This document shows, piece by piece, positions 43,348 to 51,117 of a stretch of 64,000 nucleotides of DNA. The notes under the pieces were generated by a model. It was given only the letters and a program-made list of their open reading frames with translations, searched no databases and was not told the origin of the DNA. This DNA is from CAXBDP01 sp963974465 (GTDB lineage: Bacteria > Bacteroidota > Bacteroidia > Cytophagales > Cyclobacteriaceae): assembly GCA_049340005.1 (NCBI GenBank), contig JBMPIY010000005.1; one strand, 5' to 3'. Both the position numbers and the translations under genes were made by a program. Position 1 is the stretch's first letter. Each line of letters begins with the position of its first letter.

Positions 43348-43701
43348 CTACTTATTGGCTTTATTTGAGTCCTGCCATTCTCTCCTTAAGCTCCCTATTT
43401 TGCATAAGGTGTTCTTCATTTTCACCTTTTCATGGACACTTGGTAATAGATTTCCGCCTCTGCCAAAACCTTCTAATCCCTGCACATAATGTTGAATCTC
43501 GTGAACGAATAATCTTCGCAAACCGTTGAGATTTTTCGTTCCTTTAAGGATTTCGCTATTTGATTTACCTTTTGCGAAATCTTGGGATTTGACGGTTTTG
43601 ATTGTTTCCGTGGATTTGTCGTATGTGGCTTCTGTGGTTCTGTCTTTTTCATTTTGTATTAATTTGAATTTTAAACCTGATATTTGAGGAAAGGAGAGCA
43701 C
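43348..43701 (-). pseudogene. Truncated zincin fragment of a polyvalent-type protein
   Basis: A 117-codon open frame with a GTG at 43701. It contains RLFVHEIQHYVQGLEGFGRG: the HExxH zinc-peptidase motif followed by an EGF.RGGN stretch as found in LPD-type domains of large polyvalent proteins from phages and mobile elements. Those proteins are many hundreds of residues long, so this is most likely a surviving piece. A stand-alone small zincin cannot be excluded. It is 98 bp from the integrase stop, on the same strand. Confidence 0.55.
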
Positions 43702-43799
43702 AATATTAGTGTTTTGAAAAAAAATTCTCTATAAGTTCTTTCTGCATCATCCTTAAGCCCTTGGCTTATTTGTGAAGTGTCCAGAATTTTTTACTCATG

Positions 43800-45083
43800 T
43801 CAAACTACTTGTAAATAAGTATCTCTCCAAACGTTCTGTAGTCTTTTCGCGGCCTCCTCCGGTGTCACTTTGATATATTTCAAAAAGGCCTGTTCTGTCT
43901 TATGACCTGTTATTTGCATGATATCAAATGAAGTCATCAATCCTTGTTTGTATATATTGGTAGCAAATGACCGTCTTGCCGTATGGGTGGTTACTAATTG
44001 CCATTTAGGGATTTTACGATTGATTTTCTGTCCTCCCTCTACTTGATCCACTTCGATAATTTGCTGTAGGCTTGGCACCATTGCAGTAACTTCTTTCAAA
44101 TATTGGTTGGTCTTTTGGTTACTTATTGCTTTTGGTAGTCCCTCATTTCTGGTCATTATTTCCTCTACAATAGGATGGACAGGAATAATGACAGGTTGTG
44201 CCGTTTTCAAGGTTTTAATTCTGAAAAAGCCATCCTCAATATGTTTCTCATTTAATCGTGAAAAATCGCTATACCTGAGGCCTGTATAGCACCCTACAAT
44301 GAATAAATCCCTTATAGGCTCCAATCTCTTGTCGGTGGACAGATCGAGGCTCCAAAGCTCTGCAATTTCCTCCTCATTCAAGTATATTGAGAAACCAGTA
44401 ATTGAGAAAACCTTAAAAGTGGATTTTTGAAAACTCATGTTTGAATTGTAGCCATTTTCCGTGGCGTATTTCATGAAAGTTTTAACTACCTGTATATATT
44501 TTCCAATGGTATTGGGTTTGTAGTTATGTTTATTGAGAAACTGTAGAAATTTCTTGTAGAAATTTTGGTCAATGGTGTCAAAGTCTAGAAAGTATTTTCG
44601 GCCAAACTCTTTTAGTCGTGTTTCTGTAGTTCTGTATTTTTTAATTGTTAATTGAGTAAATCTTTCTCCTGTATCTTTCAATCTTTCTCCTGTTTCTGAT
44701 TCTTTAATAAACCTGGCAAACAGTTCCATGAATTTGGGCTTGGTAGCAGATTCACTATTCGGTTGAGGAGCATCCGGATTAATAGCCTTTATAATTTCCT
44801 CTTTGAGCTCTTTCGCGGTTGGAGGCCTCTGCAATTCCTTCTCAATATCAATTAAACATTTTTTAGCTGATTCTTTTATGTAGTCTAAAATCTGATTGAA
44901 AATTTTACCCTGAGGAAAGTCCTTTACTAATCGGGCTTGCTGTTCTGCTTTATTCCAAAACCTAGGGTGGATAGATTTTCCAGTAGATATTTTAAGCTGC
45001 TTGTTTTGGTGCCATATAACGAGTTGAATCGGACTTTCTTTTTCTGCTTTGGGTTCTCTAAGGTAGAGAGTGAATTTTGCCAT
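43800..45083 (-). CDS. Tyrosine recombinase/integrase of the island
   Basis: Start chosen at base 45083 (MAKFTLYLREPKAEKESPIQ), where homology begins; an in-frame ATG at 45122 adds 13 residues. Residues about 1-90 are the arm-binding domain usual in Bacteroidota integrases, 115-215 the SAM-like core-binding domain, and the rest the catalytic domain. Numbered from 45122, Arg283 (TGLRYSDF), His380 and Arg383 (HTARRSFATNI), His407 (TGHKTEQ) and the tyrosine nucleophile Tyr416 (FLKYIKV) are all present. The start faces attR, about 190 bp away, and the upstream region contains the right arm-site repeat, which may also control its own expression. It most likely integrates and excises the island. 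Confidence 0.94.
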   Translation of the reverse strand: MAKFTLYLREPKAEKESPIQLVIWHQNKQLKISTGKSIHPRFWNKAEQQARLVKDFPQGKIFNQILDYIKESAKKCLIDIEKELQRPPTAKELKEEIIKAINPDAPQPNSESATKPKFMELFARFIKESETGERLKDTGERFTQLTIKKYRTTETRLKEFGRKYFLDFDTIDQNFYKKFLQFLNKHNYKPNTIGKYIQVVKTFMKYATENGYNSNMSFQKSTFKVFSITGFSIYLNEEEIAELWSLDLSTDKRLEPIRDLFIVGCYTGLRYSDFSRLNEKHIEDGFFRIKTLKTAQPVIIPVHPIVEEIMTRNEGLPKAISNQKTNQYLKEVTAMVPSLQQIIEVDQVEGGQKINRKIPKWQLVTTHTARRSFATNIYKQGLMTSFDIMQITGHKTEQAFLKYIKVTPEEAAKRLQNVWRDTYLQVV

Positions 45084-45132
45084 GATTATCTTTCTTTTGG
45101 TTGGGTACCTAAAGATAATCAAAAAATATCTC

Positions 45133-45155
45133 GTGGATGGTTTCGTGGATGGTTT
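45133..45155 (+). repeat. Right candidate integrase arm-type site
   Basis: Twenty-three bases containing two GTGGATGG units separated by TTTC, matching 21022-21044 in 22 of 23 positions. It lies 114 bp inside attR and directly upstream of the integrase start. Confidence 0.6.
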
Positions 45156-45268
45156 TCTTTAATGTCTTTTAATTATTCTGAATCTCATCTTACTATAAAA
45201 TGTTGTAAACTATTGTAAATAAATGCTTTATAGTAAATTGAAATAAAATGAAATTAAAAGGTTGTAGC

Positions 45269-45297
45269 CCCCTACGGGCTACCAAAAACCCTCTTTA
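45269..45297. repeat. attR core: right 29-bp direct repeat of the island
   Basis: Identical to 20963-20991. It is only the 3' end of tRNA-Glu (half of the T arm, the acceptor strand and CCA) plus the start of the terminator, so no second tRNA is encoded. A perfect ten-base terminator stem (45285-45294 with 45308-45317) continues into the chromosome. Confidence 0.93.
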
Positions 45298-45481
45298 CAT
45301 ACTGTAGAGAGGGTTTTCTTTTTTGGCGGATGTGTTATCAGAAAATACACGCTCCTTTCTCAGTTTTCAGACAGACAGTTTGTTAGGTGAATAGGGTTTC
45401 AATGAAGCAACCAAGTGAAATATTTCCTTAGCCTATTTGTTGCTGTCGTAAAAAACAATCATCCAATTATGTGTTATTCAA

Positions 45482-46522
45482 TTAGGAAATAGGAATGGGA
45501 AATATTAGTTCAAACTCCCAATTAACCGCTTGAAGTTGGGTTCTTAAATCTATTAAATTATTTATCAGGTCATCAAAAGAAGGCTTGCTTTCTTCGTATA
45601 TCATATCTTCCTTCATTTTGGCGTAATCAGCTTTCCAATTGGTTATCACATCTTGTGGAGGAATGGGATTCAAAGTTTTGGGATGATGATTATTGTAATC
45701 TACTTCACCAACTCTTGAGAACTTGTATCGGTGGGCGACAATTGTTTCGTACAATTTTTTATCATTGACTATTTTTTTAGCTATCCCAGCTTTGGAGAGA
45801 TAATATACATCGTATAAATGCCTACTCAATCTATCCACTCTTATTTTTTCTTCTGGACGGTGAAATTCTTCATGTAGTAGGAATAACTTTTCTAAAAAAG
45901 TGCGTTCAGGATTTACTGTAGGGACTTGAAATAATGGCTCAGCAAAGTCTTTATCTACATACACTTCATCTACCAATGAGCCAAAAGTTTGGATAGAAAA
46001 TGGTTCTCTTAAAGACCTACAGCTCACTTCTATTTGAACCCGAGGTAATATATATTCGGTAGGTTTGGATATAATATTTGGATAGTATATTTCAATAATT
46101 CTCGGATCCTGGTCACTGTCTTTTGCATCAATCACTTTAAATTTAAGCGCATTAAAGCCTTTTTCTTGAAACTCTTTTTGCAATTCTTCAAAGAAAGTCC
46201 CTGTGGTATAAATTCCTGCAACCTTTCTTAGCTTGGTAATTTTTGATTTAGAAATATCCCCTTGATAACCTTCAAAAAATTCCTTGTCAATCGCCAAATC
46301 TATATCTTCTGAGAAGCGATGTATCAATTTCCATGCTTTACTTAGCGATGTGCCACCTTTGAATACCAAATGTTTGGCTATATCCATCTGAAAAATGATT
46401 TCCAAGGTGCGACTTACCCACCAATCTTTCTCTACAGCAAAGGCTGACATGCCGGTTTGTTCAGCTATTTGTACATAGGCATTTCGTTTGGTGCTTTCAG
46501 GAATATTTAACCATTTAATCAT
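45482..46522 (-). CDS. AbiEii/AbiGii-type nucleotidyltransferase toxin
   Basis: A 346-residue protein of the DUF1814 / AbiEii family, the toxin of type IV toxin-antitoxin systems, which acts as a nucleotidyltransferase. The N-terminal VEKDWWVSRTLEIIF precedes the catalytic block VFKGGTSLSKAWKLIHRFSEDIDLAI (split here: GGTSLSKAW and SEDIDLAI), with the GS-like turn and D-x-D. ERTFLEKLFLLHEEF follows in the helical C-terminal part. Its start overlaps the antitoxin stop by eight bases. Located 185 bp outside attR, it is not inside the tRNA island as delimited. Related proteins block growth after phage infection in lactococci. Confidence 0.92.
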   Translation of the reverse strand: MIKWLNIPESTKRNAYVQIAEQTGMSAFAVEKDWWVSRTLEIIFQMDIAKHLVFKGGTSLSKAWKLIHRFSEDIDLAIDKEFFEGYQGDISKSKITKLRKVAGIYTTGTFFEELQKEFQEKGFNALKFKVIDAKDSDQDPRIIEIYYPNIISKPTEYILPRVQIEVSCRSLREPFSIQTFGSLVDEVYVDKDFAEPLFQVPTVNPERTFLEKLFLLHEEFHRPEEKIRVDRLSRHLYDVYYLSKAGIAKKIVNDKKLYETIVAHRYKFSRVGEVDYNNHHPKTLNPIPPQDVITNWKADYAKMKEDMIYEESKPSFDDLINNLIDLRTQLQAVNWEFELIFPIPIS

Positions 46523-47129
46523 TATTATTTGTGTTTAAAGCTTTACGCATAATGATTCTAATCCATTCAGGGGCTAATTTGATGTCATGTTCTAAGCGGT
46601 AGGGTTCTTCTTTTTTTAGATGCTCCAAGATGATTTTTATCTCATCTTCAGTTGCTTTATCTTTTCCTAATTCCTTTAGTGCTTGTATAACCAAAGTGCT
46701 AATTTTACCTATAGTTGCTAAATTCCTCGGAGTGGTCTTCTTAAATACAATCTTCCTTTTTCCCAAATCTATTTTTCTTGCCGAACCATCTGTATAGTAC
46801 ACCACATTTATCGGCACTTGCGTAGAAAGCCCCAAAGCATTTAAGGCTAAACCACCTGTAGGTACTATCCTTGCGTTATCTCTTCTGCGAATGGCTTCGG
46901 CAATTTTTTCTGTACTTGGCTTTAATAGTCCTAAAATTGGATCTACCGCCAAGCGGGAATAAATACCCCTTGCAACCCGGTGGAGTTCTTCTCTTTGCAC
47001 CAAACGTTCTAATGCTTTTGCAACGGCTTTAGCACTTCCTAGATATACAAAGTCATCAACAAAGAATAGCGAACCCTTACTCGCTTTCTTTATTTTTATA
47101 AGTATTTTATCATCAATGCTTTGTAACAT
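46515..47129 (-). CDS. AbiEi-like antitoxin (DUF6088 family)
   Basis: A 204-residue protein. The N-terminal 75 residues form a winged helix-turn-helix with LGSAKAVAKALERLV and LHRVARGIYSR, the layout of AbiEi antitoxins that repress their own operon. The remainder (IRRRDNARIVPTGGLALNALG and on) is the antitoxin C-terminal domain of the DUF6088 type. It is followed by the toxin with an eight-base overlap, the usual antitoxin-first order. A palindromic repeat 16-44 bp upstream of its start is the probable operator. Confidence 0.9.
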   Translation of the reverse strand: MLQSIDDKILIKIKKASKGSLFFVDDFVYLGSAKAVAKALERLVQREELHRVARGIYSRLAVDPILGLLKPSTEKIAEAIRRRDNARIVPTGGLALNALGLSTQVPINVVYYTDGSARKIDLGKRKIVFKKTTPRNLATIGKISTLVIQALKELGKDKATEDEIKIILEHLKKEEPYRLEHDIKLAPEWIRIIMRKALNTNNND

Positions 47130-47144
47130 AATTAGTATTTATTA

Positions 47145-47173
47145 TGTCGCAATAATAGCAAATATTTGCGACA
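47145..47173 (-). promoter_or_regulatory. Inverted-repeat operator of the AbiE-type operon
   Basis: TGTCGCAA (47145-47152) and TTGCGACA (47166-47173) are perfect inverted repeats 13 bp apart. Nested between them and overlapping the right arm is the palindrome GCAAATATTTGC (47158-47169). The site lies 16 bp upstream of the antitoxin start, matching the autoregulation known for AbiEi. Confidence 0.6.
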
Positions 47174-47633
47174 CATTATGTTTGTTTGTTGTCACAAATT
47201 TTGTAACAACCAGAATTGCCTAATTACCGTCTCCATCACCAATCGGCTTCCGAATTTTAATATTTTTCCAACTGAGACTTCTTACCACCTTTGATTTTCA
47301 ACGCTTCTGCTCTGAGCAAATTTCTTTTGCAAGACCAATGAATTATCATCGACATAAATGATTCTGTTATATCAATCTTATATCCTCTAGAGGTATTAAT
47401 TATCACCTCACACGCTCAATTTCCATTTTATCAAAATGAATGAGCAAATATCTCAGATGCTAAATTGGAGTGGTTTGCAAAGGCTAATTCCAGTGGGTAT
47501 TTTCTTGGTGCCACTCAAATTGAAATTTTATATTTCGGCTTTTGTTGAAAGAGGATCAAGAAAATGGCTGTTCATCACAACTGTAAAATCATGGAAAAAA
47601 CACCTGTTTATTGATGAATGTTTCGGCTTTCCT
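47174..47633. other. Gap between the AbiE operon and a TonB receptor gene
   Basis: About 460 bp. A plus-strand frame (47436-47669) overlaps the receptor 3' end and has no recognisable product, so I treat it as chance. No terminator hairpin is evident for the receptor. Confidence 0.45.
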
Positions 47634-49895
47634 TTAAAAGAAAAAAGTAAGTCCAGCTCTAATAAATAGTGGGTCGCCAGGAGTAAATGTAAGTTCTGAA
47701 ATACCTTCAGCTTCGCCAATAAGTCTTGTTTCTGCATCGAACTGTGCTTCGTTCCAATCTTGATTGAGAATGTTCATAGCATTGAGACTTATTTCATATC
47801 TTGGCCTAGTGAAGGAGACTCCTCCATCCAAAAGGAAATATCCTTCGGCAGTTACTGAATTATCTTCATTGGCGGGCCTGTCTCCTACATAACGATAGCG
47901 TAAGCTTGCTTTCAATCCATTATTCCATGAGCCGGTAAGTCCTGCAATGCTAGTAAACCTTGGAGCAAGCGGAATATTGTTCTCACCTTCTGCTTCATCA
48001 ACCAAGCGTCCTTTGGCATAATTCCCATCGAAATCTACAAATAGCCAAGGCAACGCTTGGTATCTAATTGATAGATCCGCGCCATATCGTTGTGTTCTCC
48101 CGCCAGATTCCACTACGGCTTCGTCACCTACAAAAATCAACTCGTCTTCCAATCCCAATTGCCAAATTGCAGCATTGATAAATAAGTTTTTTCTAGGTTT
48201 CACAAAAACGCCCAAGTCTGTGCTAATTGCTCTTGGTAGCGTATTGCCAGAACCCTCTTCAACCACTACTTGAGCTTGATTGGAGTGAAATCCACTGCCT
48301 GATTTGAAATAAATCTGCAAGTTCGAATTTACATTATAGTAAAGATTGAATTTTGGATTTAGGATAGAAGCGCTTGCTGTTTGCTTTTGATATAGGCTAT
48401 CTAGTTTATCAGCCAATTGGAAGGAAAATGCATCAGCTCGCAAACCAATATTTACATTCCATTTTGGACTTATATCGTAAAACAAGTTTGTGTAAAGTCC
48501 TGCATTTGTTTGATCTATATCACTCAGCACTCTTGCATTGAGGAATGTATAGCGAGCCTTTACATTTGATAATTCACGATCGCTGATATCATCATAGCGT
48601 ATGCTGAGTCCTGTTTCTGTTCTAAGTTTTTTACCATTCACCAGAAAGTCATTTTGGTAGGAGCCATTGTAACCATAAATGTTTCTACTCTCCTTTTGCA
48701 CTATGGCATCACCATCAATTTCATCGTTCAGAAAATAGGTAAAGTTGGAAAATAACTCAAAATTGTAATTACTAAAAAAGACTTGATTTCTAAAAGTCGA
48801 TCCATCCTCATTCACTTTTGTCACTATCACATTTGCATTGGTGCGGTCGGTATACCCGCCTTCTGTATCGTCAATAGCACCAAAACGACTGATTAGTCCT
48901 TCACGCACTGCTCTTACGGGAATTTGACCGGAAGCATCCCATTCGCTTTTGAAAGTGGAAAATGACATTGAAACTGTTTTATCGTTTCCAATAATGCCAT
49001 GATATTTCGCCATAAGATTTATACGATTGAAGTTTTGTGGACTATCAAAAGGGCCGTCAGTCATGCTGTAATCAGCAGCGATATATGCATTTTGGTTTTT
49101 GCTGGATGAACCCAATAAGTCAAGTAATGCTACTGTTCTAAAGGAGTTGAAACGTCCAGCTTCCATTTTAATGCTACTATTCTCCAGAGCATTCTTGGTT
49201 TGAAAATTTGCATAGCCAGCAGTATTGAAATCGCCAACATTGCTCGAGTATGGCCCTTTGTTAAAGTCAACATAATCAATCAATTCTGGAATTACAAAGT
49301 GCAAGTCGGCATAGCCTTGTCCGTGAGCATGTGAAACCATATTCACAGGCATACCATCTACCGAAAGTGTAATGTCCGTTCCATGATCTACATCAAATCC
49401 TCGAAGAAAAATTTGCTCAGCTTTGCCACCTCCCGCATGTTGAGCTGTAACCAAACCTGGAATCATCCGAAGCACATCTTGCGAGGACTTAACTGGTCGC
49501 AAGGCAACATCAATTTTCGAAAGCGTAGTCATTATTTCTTCCTTCGAATTTGGGCTAACAATTACGATTTCTTCTAAGTTGGTACTGCTAGGATCTAGAT
49601 TTATTTCAAAAAATTTTGTTTCAGTACCATCAATAGCAACATTCAATGTTTGAGAGTTATAAGCGATATAAGATACTTTGATTTGGTATGTACCAGCAGC
49701 TAAATTTGAAAACTGAAAATTACCCAATGCGTCCGTAGAAATAATCTGTTGATTGTCATTTAAAATCACCGAAGCTCCAACCAAAACCTCTGAAGATACT
49801 GCATCAGAAACTTTTCCTTTTATGATAGAATTTTGGCCAACTGCACTGAATTGAGCAAATGCGAATGTTGTCAGGATTAAAACTATTGCCTTCAT
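47634..49895 (-). CDS. TonB-dependent receptor with CarboxypepD_reg-like N-terminus
   Basis: A 753-residue outer-membrane receptor with signal peptide (KAIVLILTTFAFAQFSAVGQ, residues 2-21). Residues 25-105 are the beta-sandwich carboxypeptidase-regulatory-like domain (IKGKVSDAVSSEVLVGASV). The plug follows (residues 115-230) with IFLRGFDVDHGTD and SHAHGQGYADLHFVIPE. The 22-strand barrel fills the rest and ends in the terminal aromatic GLTFFF. The HAHGQGYADLHF stretch defines a recognisable subfamily; the ligand is not known. The gene is single, with an operator-like repeat overlapping its promoter box. Confidence 0.93.
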   Translation of the reverse strand: MKAIVLILTTFAFAQFSAVGQNSIIKGKVSDAVSSEVLVGASVILNDNQQIISTDALGNFQFSNLAAGTYQIKVSYIAYNSQTLNVAIDGTETKFFEINLDPSSTNLEEIVIVSPNSKEEIMTTLSKIDVALRPVKSSQDVLRMIPGLVTAQHAGGGKAEQIFLRGFDVDHGTDITLSVDGMPVNMVSHAHGQGYADLHFVIPELIDYVDFNKGPYSSNVGDFNTAGYANFQTKNALENSSIKMEAGRFNSFRTVALLDLLGSSSKNQNAYIAADYSMTDGPFDSPQNFNRINLMAKYHGIIGNDKTVSMSFSTFKSEWDASGQIPVRAVREGLISRFGAIDDTEGGYTDRTNANVIVTKVNEDGSTFRNQVFFSNYNFELFSNFTYFLNDEIDGDAIVQKESRNIYGYNGSYQNDFLVNGKKLRTETGLSIRYDDISDRELSNVKARYTFLNARVLSDIDQTNAGLYTNLFYDISPKWNVNIGLRADAFSFQLADKLDSLYQKQTASASILNPKFNLYYNVNSNLQIYFKSGSGFHSNQAQVVVEEGSGNTLPRAISTDLGVFVKPRKNLFINAAIWQLGLEDELIFVGDEAVVESGGRTQRYGADLSIRYQALPWLFVDFDGNYAKGRLVDEAEGENNIPLAPRFTSIAGLTGSWNNGLKASLRYRYVGDRPANEDNSVTAEGYFLLDGGVSFTRPRYEISLNAMNILNQDWNEAQFDAETRLIGEAEGISELTFTPGDPLFIRAGLTFFF

Positions 49896-49904
49896 TAAAG
49901 TTTA

Positions 49905-49928
49905 ATTTGAAATATTGATTCAAATATA
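49905..49928 (-). promoter_or_regulatory. Promoter box with overlapping inverted repeat, TonB receptor gene
   Basis: ATTTGAA (49905-49911) and TTCAAAT (49919-49925) form a seven-base inverted repeat with a seven-base spacer. On the minus strand the right arm overlaps TATATTTG (complement of 49921-49928), a perfect -7 box 26 bp before the start codon. This is a repressor-type layout; the regulator is unknown. Confidence 0.4.
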
Positions 49929-50198
49929 TGGTACCTGATAAAAGCAGTTTACTTCTTTTAGATAAATGGAAAATCGGGATGTTGTAAGATGTTATTTTGT
50001 ATGATTAACTTAATCTGATATTTAGCTCTCATACAACTTAGGTGAGGACTTGAATTTTCACTTTCATATTTTATATATTATAACACTTTATCAAAGCAAT
50101 TGAATTGTGCGCTTTAGATTTTTCTTATTAGAGATTACAGGATAGACTAAATTGAAACTGTTTTAAATCATTTAAATTTGTAATAGGATTCCAAATAA

Positions 50199-51059
50199 AT
50201 GAATATGCAATTGAAAAAAATAGTAAAGATATTGTCGATAAGCATTGGTGTGATTTTCATTATTCTGCTAGCTCTTTTCTTTTGGGCGCATGGTCAATTG
50301 CATAATCGAAATATTCCGGAATTGGCTGAAGATAGGCGGGAGGAATTCAGTACCGTAATGACATTTTTCCCACACCCAGACGATGAGATTGCCGTGTCGG
50401 GCACCTTGCATGAGCTTCGGAAATCAGGTTCGAAACTTATACTAGTTTGTATTACAAAAGGAGAAGCAGGGCCAACTGGCGGTTTGGTGGAACAATCGCA
50501 ATTGGGCAAATTAAGAGCTCAAGAATTGACAAATGTTGCGGAACTATTACAAGCTTCTAAACTGGAATTATTAGATCTGCCGGATGGCGGATTGATTGAT
50601 CTGCCATTTGATTCATTAAAGACTTTGGCTAAGAATTTTATCGATTATCATCAGCCGGATTTGGTAATTACTTACGATTCCGAAGTGGGTTTATATGGTC
50701 ACGATGATCATTTGCTTACCGGGAAAGCAATGGAGGAAGTATATTTGGAGAATAAGGGTAATCCAGGTTTTCCTGTAAAGGAGCTTTGGCAAGTAACACT
50801 TAGTCCTAATCAGATTAAAATAGCCTTAAAATTATCAGAAGGTTTCAAAAATAGATATCCTCAGGATGGGGAGGAAGGTTTGCCTTTGCCTAGTTTTTAC
50901 ATTTATACCCAGTCAAATTTTCATCTAGTAAAACAAGGAATGGAACTGCATAAAAGTCAGCGGGAGGTTTTTCAGGACTTAATGCCCTATTACGATCAAG
51001 TGCCAGCTTTTATTTATAGCCGTTTGTTTGATCGAGAGTATTTCTATCGGGTGGAATGA
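50199..51059 (+). CDS. PIG-L/LmbE-family deacetylase
   Basis: A 286-residue zinc-dependent N-acetyl deacetylase-like protein. One N-terminal transmembrane helix or uncleaved signal anchor (residues 9-29, ILSISIGVIFIILLALFFW) puts the catalytic domain outside the inner membrane. The metal-binding motif is FFPHPDDEIAVSG (HPDDE), the substrate-side segment ITKGEAGPTGG, and the third ligand lies in VGLYGHDDHLLTG. The family deacetylates N-acetylglucosaminyl lipids or thiol precursors; the substrate here is not known. ATG codons at 50199 and 50205 are both possible. A terminator follows 11 bp after the stop. Confidence 0.9.
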   Translation: MNMQLKKIVKILSISIGVIFIILLALFFWAHGQLHNRNIPELAEDRREEFSTVMTFFPHPDDEIAVSGTLHELRKSGSKLILVCITKGEAGPTGGLVEQSQLGKLRAQELTNVAELLQASKLELLDLPDGGLIDLPFDSLKTLAKNFIDYHQPDLVITYDSEVGLYGHDDHLLTGKAMEEVYLENKGNPGFPVKELWQVTLSPNQIKIALKLSEGFKNRYPQDGEEGLPLPSFYIYTQSNFHLVKQGMELHKSQREVFQDLMPYYDQVPAFIYSRLFDREYFYRVE

Positions 51060-51070
51060 GAGCAATAAAA

Positions 51071-51098
51071 AAGCCACCTCGATTGAGGTGGCTTTTGT
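51071..51098. terminator. Bidirectional terminator between deacetylase and TonB receptor genes
   Basis: AAGCCACCTC (51071-51080), loop GATT, GAGGTGGCTT (51085-51094): a perfect ten-base stem with A tract before and T tract after, between convergent stops. Confidence 0.92.
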
Positions 51099-51117
51099 TT
51101 ATGTTTAAGATCGTTGC

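Larger units (their letters stand above)
20963..45297. mobile_element. Integrated genomic island in tRNA-Glu carrying defence and replication modules
   Basis: Bounded by a perfect 29-bp repeat of the tRNA-Glu 3' end, with a tyrosine recombinase just inside the right boundary. The interior is more AT-rich than the flanks and nearly free of the GCGGGAGG motif common in the core (1 copy against 19 outside). The contents, left to right, are an unknown 178-residue gene, a seven-gene defence operon, a primase/helicase/HTH module, small unknown genes, an insertion sequence, a truncated zincin fragment and the integrase. No relaxase, coupling protein, or phage structural gene is visible, so it is either a non-conjugative integrative element or a satellite-like element that relies on a helper. 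Confidence 0.92.

Noticed and set aside
45269..45297. Second tRNA-Glu gene
   Set aside because: Only the 3' third is present; no anticodon arm or D arm precedes it. It is the attR copy.
20963..45297. Prophage or conjugative transposon
   Set aside because: No capsid, terminase, tail, portal, relaxase, TraG-like coupling or Tra genes are visible.
47436..47669. 77-codon plus-strand open frame
   Set aside because: It overlaps the 3' end of the TonB receptor gene on the opposite strand, has no family resemblance and no ribosome binding site.
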